A stretch of DNA of 63,488 nucleotides from an uncultured Sphingomonadaceae bacterium (GTDB taxonomy: Bacteria; Pseudomonadota; Alphaproteobacteria; Sphingomonadales; Sphingomonadaceae). Positions 54,742 to 63,488 of the stretch are shown here, piece after piece. Positions within the stretch are counted from its first letter, which is position 1. Each line of letters opens with the position of its first letter. Under the pieces are notes generated by a model, which was given only the letters and a program-made list of their open reading frames with translations, made no database searches and was not told where the DNA came from. The translations under genes and the position numbers were made by a program. The stretch is taken from positions 1 through 63,488 of the forward strand of contig CALKJZ010000010.1 of the NCBI GenBank assembly GCA_937995515.1, written 5' to 3'.

Positions 54742-54826
54742 CGCAACCCTCCCGCAACCCTCCCGCAACGGTGCCGCGGGCCGGCGCCCGATCCGCCCGG
54801 TCATCCGCCCGGTCATCCGCCCGGTC
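54742..54826. repeat. Two short tandem-repeat tracts upstream of the cox operon
   Basis: CGCAACCCTCC occurs twice perfectly and then partially (54742-54770). A 12-bp unit ATCCGCCCGGTC occurs three times perfectly (54791-54802, 54803-54814, 54815-54826), the last copy running into the stop codon of the dienoyl-CoA isomerase-like gene. The rest of 54619-54824 holds no gene; it must include the cox promoter. Confidence 0.7.
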
Positions 54827-55685
54827 AGGAGGCGAGATCGTCGAACTCAGCCCGCGCCTTGTGCATCTGGGCCATCACCGCGCGCGCCATGTCGTCGCCC
54901 TGCAGCATCGCGGCGTTCCATGTGGCCACATATTCAAGACCCTGCGCGATCGAGAGGTCGCGCCCGGCGTTGAGCACCTGCTTGATGCCGGCGATTGCAA
55001 GCGGGCTTTTGGCCGAGATCTCGCGCGCTAGATCGAAGGCGGCCGCGATTGCCGCCTCGCGATCGGGCAGCACCCGGTTGAGAAAGCCATGGCGCGCCGC
55101 TTCTTCGGCCGCAAAGCGCCGCCCGGTGTAGGCGAGCTCGCGCACCAGCCCCTGCGGCAGGAGATAGGGGATTCGCTGCAGCGTGCCGACATCGGCCACA
55201 ATGGCGATGTTCACTTCCTGGATCGTGAAGAAACAGTCCGCGCTGCCCACGCGGAGGTCGCAGGCGGTCACGAAATCCACGCCCCCGCCGATGCAGCCGC
55301 CGTGGATGGCCGCGATCACCGGAACGCGGCACCGGTCCACCGCGTTGAACGGCTCCTGCATGGCGATGACATGCCGCCGGAACTGCTCGCGCGCGCGGCC
55401 CGCATCCGGGTGCCGCTGCCCGAACATCGAGCCGGCCCAGTTGAGATCGAGCCCGGCGGTAAAGTGCCGCCCCGTCGACGAGATGACGACCGCGCGCACG
55501 CGCGGGTCCGCCTCGATCGCAGCGAACGCCTCGGGCAGCTCGCGCCAGAATGGCTCGTGCATGGTGTTGAGCGCCTCGGGCCGGCTGAGCTGGATGTGCG
55601 CGATCCCGTCTGCCACCTCGAAGGTGAAGCTGTCATAGGCGCGCCCTGCGCCCGCTCCTGCTGCTGCCTCGGCTGCGCCTGCCAT
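54825..55685 (-). CDS. Crotonase-fold dienoyl-CoA isomerase-like enzyme
   Basis: A 286-residue enoyl-CoA hydratase/isomerase family member. The oxyanion-hole segments are [17 protein letters not shown] and [20 protein letters not shown]. Three acidic residues match those of mitochondrial delta3,5-delta2,4-dienoyl-CoA isomerase: Asp in [11 protein letters not shown], Glu in FTIQEVN and Asp in [11 protein letters not shown]. The best reading is isomerisation of dienoyl-CoA in unsaturated fatty-acid oxidation, not simple hydration. It is upstream of the cox operon on the same strand and divergent from the [2Fe-2S] gene. Confidence 0.88.
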   Translation of the reverse strand: MAGAAEAAAGAGAGRAYDSFTFEVADGIAHIQLSRPEALNTMHEPFWRELPEAFAAIEADPRVRAVVISSTGRHFTAGLDLNWAGSMFGQRHPDAGRAREQFRRHVIAMQEPFNAVDRCRVPVIAAIHGGCIGGGVDFVTACDLRVGSADCFFTIQEVNIAIVADVGTLQRIPYLLPQGLVRELAYTGRRFAAEEAARHGFLNRVLPDREAAIAAAFDLAREISAKSPLAIAGIKQVLNAGRDLSIAQGLEYVATWNAAMLQGDDMARAVMAQMHKARAEFDDLAS

Positions 55686-55729
55686 TTCGCCGCTTTCCCC
55701 TGCTGCCGCCTTTCGCCTATGGCTCGGGC

Positions 55730-56203
55730 ATGACGCGCTTCACGGTCAACGGCAACCCCGTACAATATGAGCTCGCGCCCGACACGCCGCTGCTGTGGGC
55801 CCTGCGCGATGCCTCCAACCTCACCGGCACCAAATATGGCTGCGGCGCGGGCCTGTGCGGAGCCTGCACCGTGCTCGTCGATGGCGCGCCGGTGCGGTCG
55901 TGCCTCACGCCGATCGCCGATCTCGAGGGAACATTTGTCACCACCATCGAGGGCCTGTCCGAAGACCGGTCGCACCCAGTGCAGCAGGCCTGGATCGAGC
56001 TCCAGGTCCCGCAGTGCGGCTATTGCCAGTCGGGGATGATCATGGCCGCGGCGGCCCTGCTGCGCACCAACCCGCGCCCCGGCCGCGCCGACATCGAGGC
56101 GGCGATCACCAACATCTGCCGCTGCGGCACCACTGCGCGGGTCGAGGCAGCGATTCTGCGGGCCGCCGACATCATGGCGCGCAATCGCGCCCGGCGCGGC
56201 TGA
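55730..56203 (+). CDS. (2Fe-2S)-binding subunit of a molybdenum hydroxylase, orphan
   Basis: A 157-residue small subunit of the xanthine oxidase family, isoquinoline 1-oxidoreductase IorA type. The plant-ferredoxin cluster uses Cys38, 43, 46 and 58 ([19 protein letters not shown]). The second cluster uses Cys96, 99, 130 and 132 ([10 protein letters not shown] and [11 protein letters not shown]). All eight cysteines are intact. The molybdopterin large subunit normally lies directly downstream but an APC permease is found instead, so its partner must be elsewhere. Confidence 0.92.
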   Translation: MTRFTVNGNPVQYELAPDTPLLWALRDASNLTGTKYGCGAGLCGACTVLVDGAPVRSCLTPIADLEGTFVTTIEGLSEDRSHPVQQAWIELQVPQCGYCQSGMIMAAAALLRTNPRPGRADIEAAITNICRCGTTARVEAAILRAADIMARNRARRG

Positions 56204-56214
56204 GACCAGGCCCG

Positions 56215-57525
56215 TTGGACGCCGGCGCCCCGAGGCCTGCCGGCCAGCTTCTCCGGGTCCTCGGCCTCGCCTTCGGGCTGGCCACCGTCGTCGGCGGAGT
56301 GATCGGCGCGGGCATCCTGCGCCAGCCCGGCGTGGTTGCCGGTGCCGTCGGCGATCCCGTCCTCATCATTGCGCTCTGGGTCGCCGGCGGGCTGATGGCG
56401 GCCGTCAACGCCTTTACCGTCGTCGAGCTGGGCGCCAGCCTGCCGCGCGCCGGCGGGCCCTATGCGCTCGTCGCCCACGGCTTCGGTCCGCGGGCCGGTG
56501 CCGCCATCGGCTGGGCAGACTGGTTCAACGGCATGTCGACCCTTGCCTTCCTGTCGGTTGCGTTTGCCGAGTTCCTCCAGCGCGCCGGCCTGTTCGCAGA
56601 CCGGCCTCTTGGCCTTCTCGCCGTGGCCCTGGTGCTTGCCGCCTTCACCCTCAACTGGACAAACACGCGCCTCAACGGCTTTGCCCAGACCCTGTTCTGC
56701 GGTCTCAAGGGGCTGGCCCTTGCGCTCCTCATGCTGGCCCTGGTCCTTGGCCCGGCTGCGCCGCCCGCCCCGGCCGAGGGACTGCCCGGCCCGGCGCTGG
56801 GGCTTGCCGCGCTGGCCATGGCCATGCGGGCCATCCACAACACCTACACCGGCTACCAGACCCCGATCTATGTCGGCGAGGAGCTTCAAGCGCCCGAGCG
56901 CAATGTCGCCCGCGCGGTCTTTGGCGGGCTCGGCGTGGTCGCGGCCCTCTACATCCTCATCAACATCGCCCTGCTTCGGGTGCTCACGGTCGAGGAAATG
57001 GCCGCCTCGCCGCTGGCGATGGCCGAGGCGGCGGTCAAGGCCTTCGGCCCGGAAGGGGGAACCGTGGTTGCAATGTTCGGAGTCCTTTCCGTTGCAGCCT
57101 CGGTCAATCTGCGGCTGATGACCCACAGCCGCGGCGCCTTTGCCATGGCGCGCGATGGCGCGCTCCCCGGCGTCCTGGCCCGGGTCTCCCCCGGTGGCAG
57201 CCCGCGCCTTGCCCTCGTGCTCACCATGGCAGGGGCGGTGCTGCTTGCCGCCTCGGGCGCCTATCTCGCGCTGGTTGCCATCAACGCGCCGCTGCGGATC
57301 GTCATCGAAATCGCCCTCATCGCCACCCTCATCCGCCTGCGCAGGGCCATGCCCGAGATGCCGCGCCCGTTCCGCATGCCGCTCTATCCGGTGCCTGCGG
57401 TGCTTGCGCTGCTGCTCAACAGCGCGCTTCTTGCAGCGGTCATCTGGGAGGATCCGGCAAACAGCGGCATCGCCCTCGGGGCGCTGGCGGCCGCCGCCGG
57501 CTTCATCTGGTGGCGGCGCAGCTGA
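56215..57525 (+). CDS. APC superfamily amino acid permease
   Basis: About 436 residues with 12 hydrophobic segments. The signature of segment 1 is ATVVGGVIGAGILRQPGVVAG; VELGASLPRAGGPYALVAHG and TYTGYQTPIYVGEELQAPER follow. It likely imports an amino acid. No ATG precedes segment 1, so the TTG at 56215, 11 bp after the [2Fe-2S] stop and behind an AGG, is proposed as start. It is a different protein from the permease at 42726-44072. Confidence 0.85.
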   Translation: MDAGAPRPAGQLLRVLGLAFGLATVVGGVIGAGILRQPGVVAGAVGDPVLIIALWVAGGLMAAVNAFTVVELGASLPRAGGPYALVAHGFGPRAGAAIGWADWFNGMSTLAFLSVAFAEFLQRAGLFADRPLGLLAVALVLAAFTLNWTNTRLNGFAQTLFCGLKGLALALLMLALVLGPAAPPAPAEGLPGPALGLAALAMAMRAIHNTYTGYQTPIYVGEELQAPERNVARAVFGGLGVVAALYILINIALLRVLTVEEMAASPLAMAEAAVKAFGPEGGTVVAMFGVLSVAASVNLRLMTHSRGAFAMARDGALPGVLARVSPGGSPRLALVLTMAGAVLLAASGAYLALVAINAPLRIVIEIALIATLIRLRRAMPEMPRPFRMPLYPVPAVLALLLNSALLAAVIWEDPANSGIALGALAAAAGFIWWRRS

Positions 57526-57815
57526 GCGCCGAGGCGGCCATCCGCGAGGCGCTTGCGCGCCGCCGCCCCGAGGCCAGTATCTGCCCGACGGACGCCGCGC
57601 GCCTCTTCGCCGGGGAGGCGTGGCGGGCGGCGCTTCCGGCCATCCATTCGGCCGCGCGCGCCATGGCGGCAGCCGGCGAGGTGGAGCTCCGGCAGGCCGG
57701 CCGGCCCGTCGCCCGCCCGCGCGGCGCCTACCGGATCGCGCGGCCGCCCGCAGGCAGCGCGGATGCCGCACCGCCCGCACGCTGCCGCAAGCCGGTCGGC
57801 ACAGGGCCGCCATGA
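57510..57815 (+). CDS. DUF3253 domain protein
   Basis: A 101-residue protein starting at a GTG at 57510 that overlaps the permease end by 16 bases. It shows the winged-helix DUF3253 pattern: AAIREALARRRPEASICPTD, EAWRAALPAIHSAARAMAAA and GEVELRQAGRPVARPRGAYRI. The family is probably DNA-binding, but no target is known. Confidence 0.75.
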   Translation: MAAQLSAEAAIREALARRRPEASICPTDAARLFAGEAWRAALPAIHSAARAMAAAGEVELRQAGRPVARPRGAYRIARPPAGSADAAPPARCRKPVGTGPP

Positions 57816-57956
57816 TGCCCGAGCACAACCGCCACCCGGCGCAGCGGCCGTTGCAACGCCCGGGGGCGACCATGCGCTGTCCGGTCGCAGACTTGCATCG
57901 CTGCCATGACAACATGCAGCATTGATGTCTGATGGATCAGATTTGATAGTTGAGCA

Positions 57957-58208
57957 ATGATTTCGGCAGCACAGATGCGCGCCGCGCGCGCGCTTCTCGG
58001 GATTGACCAGAAAACCCTCGCCGAGCGCTCCGGCGTCTCGCTTGCCACCATCCAGCGCATGGAGGCCGCAGACGGCACGGTGCGCGGGCAGATCGACACG
58101 CTGGTCAAGGTGATCGAGGCGTTCGAGGCCGCTGGCGTCGAGATCATCGCCGAGCATGCGCCAAGCCAGGGTCGCGGGCGCGGGGTGCGGCTGAAGGCAG
58201 CGCAATGA
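57957..58208 (+). CDS. XRE family helix-turn-helix regulator
   Basis: An 83-residue single-domain protein: AAQMRAARALLGIDQKTLAE, helix-turn-helix RSGVSLATIQRMEAADGTVR and IDTLVKVIEAFEAAGVEII. The last strand is shared by the short XRE proteins found before transporters. Its stop overlaps the SulP start (ATGA), so it probably controls its own operon. Confidence 0.88.
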   Translation: MISAAQMRAARALLGIDQKTLAERSGVSLATIQRMEAADGTVRGQIDTLVKVIEAFEAAGVEIIAEHAPSQGRGRGVRLKAAQ

Positions 58209-59932
58209 CCGCCCCGCCCGCGCCGCCCGCCTTCGCCGCCCTGTTCACCCCCAAGCTGGTGACGGTCTGGCGCGAGGGCTATGATCTTGCCGCGCTGCGC
58301 CGCGATGCCGTCGCCGGGCTCACGGTTGCCATCATCGCCCTGCCGCTTTCCATGGCGATAGCCATCGCCTGTGGCCTGCCACCGGCGCATGGCCTCTATG
58401 CCGCAGTCGTGGGTGGCTTTCTCATCTCGGCGCTGGGCGGAAGCCGCTTCCAGATCGGCGGGCCGGCTGGCGCCTTCATCGTGCTGGTGGGCGCAGCCGT
58501 CGCCCGGCACGGGGTTGGCGGCATGCTGCTTGCCACCGTCATGGCCGGCGTCATCCTGCTCGCGCTCGGCCTGCTGCGCCTTGGCACCTACATCAAGTTC
58601 ATCCCCTATCCGGTGACCGTCGGCTTCACGGCGGGGATCGCGCTCATCATCTTCCTCTCGCAGCTGGGCGAGCTGCTCGGTCTTGCCATGTCGGGGCCGG
58701 TCACTGGCGGCCTCGTCGAACAGCTCGGGGCCACCCGGGCGGCGCTTCCCACGGCCAATCCCTCGGCGATGCTCGTCTCGGCGCTCACGGTTGCGATCAT
58801 CCTTGCCGTCCAGCGCTGGCGGCCGGCGTGGCCGGCGTTCCTCATCGCCATCGTGGCGGCCTCGGCCGTTGCGTCGGTCGCCGACCTTCCCGTCGAGACC
58901 ATCGACACGCGCTTTGGCGGCCTGCCCGCCCGCCTGCCAGGGCTCGCCATGCCCGAGTTCAGCCTGGCCTCGCTTTCGGCGCTGCTGCCCACCGCCTTTT
59001 CCTTCGCCCTTCTCGGGGCGATCGAGTCCCTTCTTTCGGCCGTGGTCGCCGACGGCATGACCGGCCGGCGCCACCGGTCCAACTGCGAGCTCGTCGCGCA
59101 GGGGGTTGCCAACATCGCAGCCGGCCTCGCCGGCGGGATGGTGGTAACCGGCACGGTCGCGCGCACCGCCGCCAACATCCGCGCCGGCGCGCACGGCCCG
59201 GTTGCCGGGATGCTGCACGCCCTGTTCGTGCTTCTCTTCCTTCTTGTCGGCGCGGGGCTTCTCGCCCGCGTGCCGCTGGCGGCGCTGGCGGGCATTCTCG
59301 TCGTGGTGGCGTGGAACATGGCCGAGCGGGACGCCTTTGCGCTGCTGTTGCGCTCATCGCGCGGCGATGCGCTGGTGCTCCTTGCCACCTTCCTCCTCAC
59401 CGTGCTCCGCGATCTTGCCCTTGGCATTACCGTGGGCGTGGCGCTCGGTGGAATCCTGTTCATCAACCGCATGGCCGAGGCGGCCGCCATCGAGCAGGAC
59501 CGCAGCTTCGTGCCGCGCGACCTCCCCGACACCGAGGGTGAGGGACGGGAGCGCTACGCGGGCATGCCGGAGGTGCCCGTCTACCGGATCCGCGGGCCCT
59601 TCTTCTTCGGCGCGGCCTCGGCCATCGGCCAGGTGCTCGACCAGGCGGCTGCCAGCCATTCGGCGGTGATCATCGATCTGGCCGAGGTGCCCTTCCTCGA
59701 TTCGACAGCTGCGCGAACGCTCGTGCAGGCGGCCGCTCGCGCCCGGCGCGCCGATGTGCGGCTGTACCTCACGGGTGCCGCGCCGGCTGTCCGGCGGGCG
59801 CTCCTCGGCGCGGGCATCCGCGAGCAGCGGCCGCGCTTTCGCGCAAGCGTGGACGACGCGCGCGCAGACCTCGGCAAGCCGGAGCCGGCGCCGGCTCCCG
59901 GCCGCGCCAACGGGCACGAAACGTCGGGCTGA
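58205..59932 (+). CDS. SulP family anion transporter with STAS domain
   Basis: A 575-residue membrane transporter for sulfate, bicarbonate or another small anion. The transmembrane part starts with AGLTVAIIALPLSMAIAIAC and GLPPAHGLYAAVVGGFLISA and contains FQIGGPAGAFIVLVGAAVAR. The cytoplasmic STAS domain begins near residue 455 (VYRIRGPFFFGAASAIGQVL, then VIIDLAEVPFLDSTAARTL). The substrate is not readable; no carbonic anhydrase or cys gene is adjacent. Confidence 0.93.
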   Translation: MTAPPAPPAFAALFTPKLVTVWREGYDLAALRRDAVAGLTVAIIALPLSMAIAIACGLPPAHGLYAAVVGGFLISALGGSRFQIGGPAGAFIVLVGAAVARHGVGGMLLATVMAGVILLALGLLRLGTYIKFIPYPVTVGFTAGIALIIFLSQLGELLGLAMSGPVTGGLVEQLGATRAALPTANPSAMLVSALTVAIILAVQRWRPAWPAFLIAIVAASAVASVADLPVETIDTRFGGLPARLPGLAMPEFSLASLSALLPTAFSFALLGAIESLLSAVVADGMTGRRHRSNCELVAQGVANIAAGLAGGMVVTGTVARTAANIRAGAHGPVAGMLHALFVLLFLLVGAGLLARVPLAALAGILVVVAWNMAERDAFALLLRSSRGDALVLLATFLLTVLRDLALGITVGVALGGILFINRMAEAAAIEQDRSFVPRDLPDTEGEGRERYAGMPEVPVYRIRGPFFFGAASAIGQVLDQAAASHSAVIIDLAEVPFLDSTAARTLVQAAARARRADVRLYLTGAAPAVRRALLGAGIREQRPRFRASVDDARADLGKPEPAPAPGRANGHETSG

Positions 59933-60039
59933 GACGGCCGCACGGCCGACGCCGGAGGGTGTCCCGCGAACGGGCGCGAGGACAAGGGCGAACGGGCGGG
60001 GCCCCCGGGGCAAACCCGGAGAGCCCCCGGCCCAACCGC

Positions 60040-60705
60040 TCAGGCGACGACCGAAGCCCGACGGCGGCGGCGGGCAGCCGCGCCGACGAGGCCGAAGCCC
60101 ATGATCAGGAGCGCCCAGGTCCCGGGCTCCGGCACCACCGATTCATAGCCGAAGGTAAGGCCCGACCAGAACTCGCCATTGACCGATCTGAGCCTCAGGC
60201 TGCTGACCGGCCCGGCGAAGCGGATGACGCCATGCGCCTCGCCTGCGCCGATGGTGTTGCCCGCAATCGTGAAGACGCCATTGCCCCAGAAGCCCCGCCC
60301 CACATCGACGAGTGTGAAGGGTTGGTCGAACGTCCACTCGGTCTGCACGTTCGTCCGGCCGAGGCTGATGATCGCCATTGTGAGGCCGATGACCGGAGTC
60401 GAGAAGGTGAAGGTATAGCTGCCGGTGTCTGGCGCCACGAAATCATTGTTGGCCGGCAGGTTTGCAAGCGCGTCATAGGCCGGCCAGGGGGTGATGCCGC
60501 CCTGCCGCCAGTAATCGAAGCCGCCCGAGGTCTGCCAGTTGTGGAAGCCGCCCGAGTTGGTGGTGCCGTTGACGGCAACCGTGCCCATCGTGCCGGCCAC
60601 GCCGGAGGCCGAGGCGGAGGTCCAGTCCGTCCAGGTGATGGCGGCCTGCGCTGCGCCGGCGCCCAGCAGCAGCCCGAGGGTGATCGTCTTCTTGAGCATT
60701 GGCAT
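60040..60705 (-). CDS. PEP-CTERM (PEPxxWA type) exported protein
   Basis: A 221-residue protein with a signal peptide (KTITLGLLLGAGAAQA), a beta-rich middle (GSYTFTFSTPVIGLTMAIIS) and the C-terminal sorting tail VVPEPGTWALLIMGFGLVGA followed by the arginine cluster ARRRRRAS. The tail would be cut by an exosortase, releasing the protein to the surface or matrix. The PEPxxWA variant is characteristic of sphingomonads. Start is ATG at 60705, or two codons later. A sigma-54 promoter lies 60 bases upstream. Confidence 0.9.
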   Translation of the reverse strand: MPMLKKTITLGLLLGAGAAQAAITWTDWTSASASGVAGTMGTVAVNGTTNSGGFHNWQTSGGFDYWRQGGITPWPAYDALANLPANNDFVAPDTGSYTFTFSTPVIGLTMAIISLGRTNVQTEWTFDQPFTLVDVGRGFWGNGVFTIAGNTIGAGEAHGVIRFAGPVSSLRLRSVNGEFWSGLTFGYESVVPEPGTWALLIMGFGLVGAAARRRRRASVVA

Positions 60706-60764
60706 GAGCTCCCTTGCGACATGGTGGCGGAGAGGCCCTCGCCACCCCGATGCCCTATCTAGCC

Positions 60765-60780
60765 GGCAAGTTTCGTGCCA
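60765..60780 (-). promoter_or_regulatory. Sigma-54 (-24/-12) promoter of PEP-CTERM gene
   Basis: Read on the minus strand the sequence is TGGCACGAAACTTGCC, matching the sigma-54 consensus TGGCACG-N4-TTGC at every fixed base. Transcription should begin about 60754, giving a leader near 50 bases. PrsR at 18845-20263 is the obvious activator candidate. Confidence 0.85.
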
Positions 60781-60895
60781 AATTCCTGTCCGTCTGAAAT
60801 CCCGGCTTTTTCCTCCAAACATGACAGTGCGGGTGTAAAGCCAGCCGACAGTTGGCGCTGCCGTTAACCTTGTTCGGCCCCTGCCGATTTCTGTC

Positions 60896-62611
60896 TCAGA
60901 TGTCGGCGAAGCAGTGCGTCTCGGCGGCTGCACCTGGGTGGGTGACGGCCCCCTCGTGCGCCGGGCCCACCGTCTTTGCATAGCGCCACAGCGCGCCCGA
61001 CTGGTAATCATGCTGGCGCGGCTGCCAGCGCGCCCGGCGCGCGGCCAGCACCTCGTCGCTGACCAGGAGGTCGATGGTGCCGGCCTCGGCGTCGATGCGG
61101 ATGCGGTCGCCATCCTCGACCAGGGCGATCGGGCCGCCGTCGGCCGCCTCGGGCCCCACATGGCCGATGCAGAAGCCGCGGGTGGCGCCCGAAAACCGCC
61201 CGTCGGTCACCAGCGCCACCCGGTCGCCCAGCCCCTGCCCGTAGAGGGCGGCGGTGGTTGCAAGCATCTCACGCATGCCCGGGCCACCCCTTGGCCCCTC
61301 GTAGCGGATCACGATCACCTCGCCCTCGCGGATGGTGCGCCCCTCGACGGCTGCAAAGGCCTCTTCCTCGCAATCGAAGCAGCGCGCCGGCCCCTCGAAG
61401 ACAAGGCTGGTCATGCCCGCCACCTTCACGATCGCGCCATCGGGCGCAAGGCTGCCGGAGAGCGCCACCACGCCGCCGGTGGGCGACAGCGGGTTCGAGA
61501 CGGGGCGGATCACATCCTGGTCGGAGCGCCAGGCCAGCCCGCGCAGCATCTCGCCCAGTGTCCGGCCGGTGACCGTCAGGCAATCCCCGTCGAGAAAGCC
61601 GCCGTCGAGCAGCGTCTTCATCACCATCTGAACCCCGCCTGCCGCGTGGAGGTCTCTGGCGACATAGCGGCCGCCCGGCTGCAAATCGGCAATATAGGGC
61701 GTTGTCCGGAACAGCTCGGCGACGTCGGCGAGCGTGAAGCGGATGCCGGCCTCGTTGGCGAGCGCGGGAAGATGGAGCGCGGCGTTGGTCGAGCCGCCGG
61801 TGGCCGCGACCACCCGGGCGGCATTGGCAAAGGCCGCGCGCGTGCAGATGTCGCGCGGGCGGAGATTGCGCTCGAGAAGGCGCATCACCGCGCGGCCGGC
61901 CTCGCGCGCGATCTCCATCCGCTCGGGATAGGGGGCTGGCGCCATGTTGGCGCCCGGCAGCGAGAGGCCGATGGCTTCCGCCACGCAGGCCATGGTGTTG
62001 GCCGTGTACTGCCCGCCGCACGCCCCATGGCCGGGGCAGGCGACCTTCTCGAGCGCGATCAGCTCCTCCAGCGGGCAGCGGCCGGCGGCATGCTGGCCCA
62101 CCGCCTCGAACACGTCCTTCACCGTCACGTCGCGGCCGCGGAAGCGGCCCGGAAGGATCGAGCCGCCATAGACGAAGACCGACGGCACGTTGAGACGCAG
62201 CATCGCCATCATCATGCCGGGCAGGCTCTTGTCGCACCCGGCAAAGCCCACGAGCGCATCATAGCAGTGGCCGCGCACCGAAAGCTCGATCGAATCGGCG
62301 ATGACCTCGCGCGAGACCAGCGAGGATTTCATCCCCTGGTGGCCCATGGCGATGCCGTCGGTCACGGTGATGGTGTTGAACCGTCGCGGCGTTCCGCCGG
62401 CTTCGATCACCCCCTCGCGCGCCACATCGGCCTGGGCATCGAGCGCGGTGTTGCAGGGCGCCGAATCATTTCCGGCCGAGACCACGCCAACAAACGGCCG
62501 GGCGATGTCCTCGGCCGAAAGGCCCATCGCGTAAAAATAGCTGCGATGCGGAGCCCGCTCGGGCCCCACGCTCACGTGCCGGCTGGGCAGGCGCGACTTG
62601 TCAAACGGCAT
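60896..62611 (-). CDS. ilvD: Dihydroxy-acid dehydratase
   Basis: A 571-residue Fe-S enzyme of valine and isoleucine synthesis that dehydrates 2,3-dihydroxy acids. The conserved sites are [40 protein letters not shown], the cluster and active-site region [19 protein letters not shown] and [19 protein letters not shown]. The cysteine spacing CPGHGACGG has an extra residue compared with the usual CPGACGG. A homologous sugar-acid dehydratase cannot be fully ruled out, but length and motifs favour IlvD. Confidence 0.9.
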   Translation of the reverse strand: MPFDKSRLPSRHVSVGPERAPHRSYFYAMGLSAEDIARPFVGVVSAGNDSAPCNTALDAQADVAREGVIEAGGTPRRFNTITVTDGIAMGHQGMKSSLVSREVIADSIELSVRGHCYDALVGFAGCDKSLPGMMMAMLRLNVPSVFVYGGSILPGRFRGRDVTVKDVFEAVGQHAAGRCPLEELIALEKVACPGHGACGGQYTANTMACVAEAIGLSLPGANMAPAPYPERMEIAREAGRAVMRLLERNLRPRDICTRAAFANAARVVAATGGSTNAALHLPALANEAGIRFTLADVAELFRTTPYIADLQPGGRYVARDLHAAGGVQMVMKTLLDGGFLDGDCLTVTGRTLGEMLRGLAWRSDQDVIRPVSNPLSPTGGVVALSGSLAPDGAIVKVAGMTSLVFEGPARCFDCEEEAFAAVEGRTIREGEVIVIRYEGPRGGPGMREMLATTAALYGQGLGDRVALVTDGRFSGATRGFCIGHVGPEAADGGPIALVEDGDRIRIDAEAGTIDLLVSDEVLAARRARWQPRQHDYQSGALWRYAKTVGPAHEGAVTHPGAAAETHCFADI

Positions 62612-62682
62612 GGCTGGCCTCTCCTCGCTTTGTCGCTTCCCGGAAACTCCGTGCAGCGTCAAGAGTCGGCTTGACTGGCACC

Positions 62683-62703
62683 GGCAAGGTCTGGTACCTT
62701 GCC
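62683..62703. promoter_or_regulatory. Perfect inverted repeat before the second PEP-CTERM gene
   Basis: GGCAAGGT (62683-62690) and ACCTTGCC (62696-62703) are perfect complements with a 5-base spacer. A possible -35 (TTGACT, 62671-62676) lies just upstream. It is a likely operator between divergent ilvD and the PEP-CTERM gene. Confidence 0.55.
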
Positions 62704-62727
62704 ATAGGTGGTAATCACTTGGGGGCC

Positions 62728-63488
62728 ATGGAAATGGAAGCAGTGATAAAGCGGGTCATGTTGGCCGGGCTTGCATTGTGTGCAGCGCCCGCCTTGGCGG
62801 TCACGCCGATCGAGGTCGCCGTGGGTGTAGGGGCTCGCGCCGCTGTCGGCTCCGATGAGTCCGTAGGCACCGATCAGATCTTCAACTCCTGGAGTGGGAG
62901 TGGGCCCGGTACGCTCGCCCTCGCTATGAATGTCGCTGCCGGCGACGAGTATACCGTCTCGGCGGTCGTTGGGGTCGAAGCCGTCTGGGAGACATCCGAA
63001 CGCGGAACGGTTGCAATCGACTGGGGCCGCGTGTTCGGAGGAACGCCCCCGGATCCACCGATCGAATTCTTCGCCGGAACCAATAACGCCCCGGAGATTC
63101 TCTTTTATCCCGCCAACTGGTACTACAGCTTCATGGCTACTGAAAACGGGTTTTTCCAGGTCACCTATGAGATTACCACCAGGGGCTACACGTTCGGCCT
63201 GCAGCCCATCTACCTCTTCAGTTTAGGTTCCTCCTTAGTCTCTCTGGGCGGAACGTTTGACGATCCTGCAGGTGCAGGGACCTACGCCATGCCGCTCGTG
63301 GCCGGCGAGACCTACAGCATCCTTATGTTCAACCTCGGCAATCTGTTTGCAGGCTCCGTGTTTGACCGTACCGGTTCGGCCTCGGCGCGGATCGCCTGGG
63401 AAATCACCCGGGGCGGCGGGGTTGTTCCCGGGCCGGGTGTTCCCGAGCCGGGGATGTGGGCACTGCTGATTGCGGGCTTCGGCATGGT
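62728..63488 (+). CDS. PEP-CTERM exported protein, cut by window end
   Basis: The frame from the ATG at 62728 stays open to the last base. A signal peptide ([14 protein letters not shown]) is followed by a beta-rich domain ([40 protein letters not shown]). The end is the sorting tail [16 protein letters not shown], of the same PEPxxWA type as the protein at 60040-60705; the arginine cluster would lie outside the window. Codons ending in A or T (TTA, AAT, TTT, ACT) are more frequent than in neighbours, hinting at later acquisition or faster evolution. Confidence 0.85.
   Translation, partial: MEMEAVIKRVMLAGLALCAAPALAVTPIEVAVGVGARAAVGSDESVGTDQIFNSWSGSGPGTLALAMNVAAGDEYTVSAVVGVEAVWETSERGTVAIDWGRVFGGTPPDPPIEFFAGTNNAPEILFYPANWYYSFMATENGFFQVTYEITTRGYTFGLQPIYLFSLGSSLVSLGGTFDDPAGAGTYAMPLVAGETYSILMFNLGNLFAGSVFDRTGSASARIAWEITRGGGVVPGPGVPEPGMWALLIAGFGM

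Noticed and set aside
59933-60039. GC-rich inverted segments between the convergent SulP and PEP-CTERM genes as a terminator
   Set aside because: No stable stem followed by a T-run could be defined by eye.
62676-62690. TGGCAC before the second PEP-CTERM gene as a sigma-54 -24 element
   Set aside because: The bases where the -12 TTGC should be read AGGT, so the required GC is missing.

Overview
The window looks like chromosomal DNA of a GC-rich alphaproteobacterium, most probably a sphingomonad (Sphingomonadales). Pointers are two proteins with the PEPxxWA form of the PEP-CTERM sorting tail, the PrsK/PrsR two-component pair of exosortase systems, DUF4167 and DUF6356 proteins, a TonB-dependent receptor with Tat-exported enzymes, and the coxB-coxA-ctaB-small protein-ctaG-coxC-surf1-thrC-M16 gene order. 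Species cannot be named from the sequence alone. No rRNA, tRNA, CRISPR array or phage region was seen.

Layout. 1-980: short tandem repeats and a decayed IS5-type transposase. 981-5920 (minus): FMN-binding oxidase, DUF4167 protein, prmC, prfA, hisS. 6044-12019: a two-partner secretion pair, exoprotein and outer-membrane transporter, arranged tail to tail. 12168-16590: DUF4349 lipoprotein, pyrophosphatase, GMC oxidoreductase, 2-oxoglutarate dioxygenase and a 64-residue protein. 16704-20263: prsK-prsR. 21031-28321: TetR regulator, DUF1330 protein, TonB-dependent receptor, NTF2-like protein, Tat-exported amine oxidase and a nitrilase-fold protein without the catalytic cysteine, closed by a dead IS481 element at 28323-29347. 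29356-32741: Lrp regulator, DUF6356 protein, and an ABC exporter-like pair with a histidine-rich loop plus a DUF3299 protein. 32838-40165: two divergent operons (HMG-CoA lyase-like, HyuA, SRPBCC, HyuB; and CoA-transferase, isochorismatase-type hydrolase) around a 12-bp perfect palindrome. 40162-44988: exported unknown protein, AbgT transporter, APC permease and an exported methyltransferase. 45123-54618 (minus): the aa3-type cytochrome oxidase operon running into thrC, an M16 peptidase and an rRNA-type methyltransferase. 54825-59932: dienoyl-CoA isomerase-like protein, orphan [2Fe-2S] subunit, APC permease, DUF3253, XRE regulator and SulP transporter. 60040-63488: PEP-CTERM protein, ilvD, and a second PEP-CTERM protein cut by the window end.

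How parts connect. PrsR is a sigma-54 activator, and the PEP-CTERM gene at 60040-60705 has a near-perfect sigma-54 -24/-12 promoter (60765-60780), so regulator and a likely target sit 40 kb apart in one window. The receptor operon suggests outer-membrane uptake of a compound followed by periplasmic oxidation. The hydantoinase cluster suggests degradation of a cyclic amide or imide with CoA-dependent carbon processing, under one shared GntR-like operator. Genes within operons are tightly packed, many with 4-bp ATGA overlaps.
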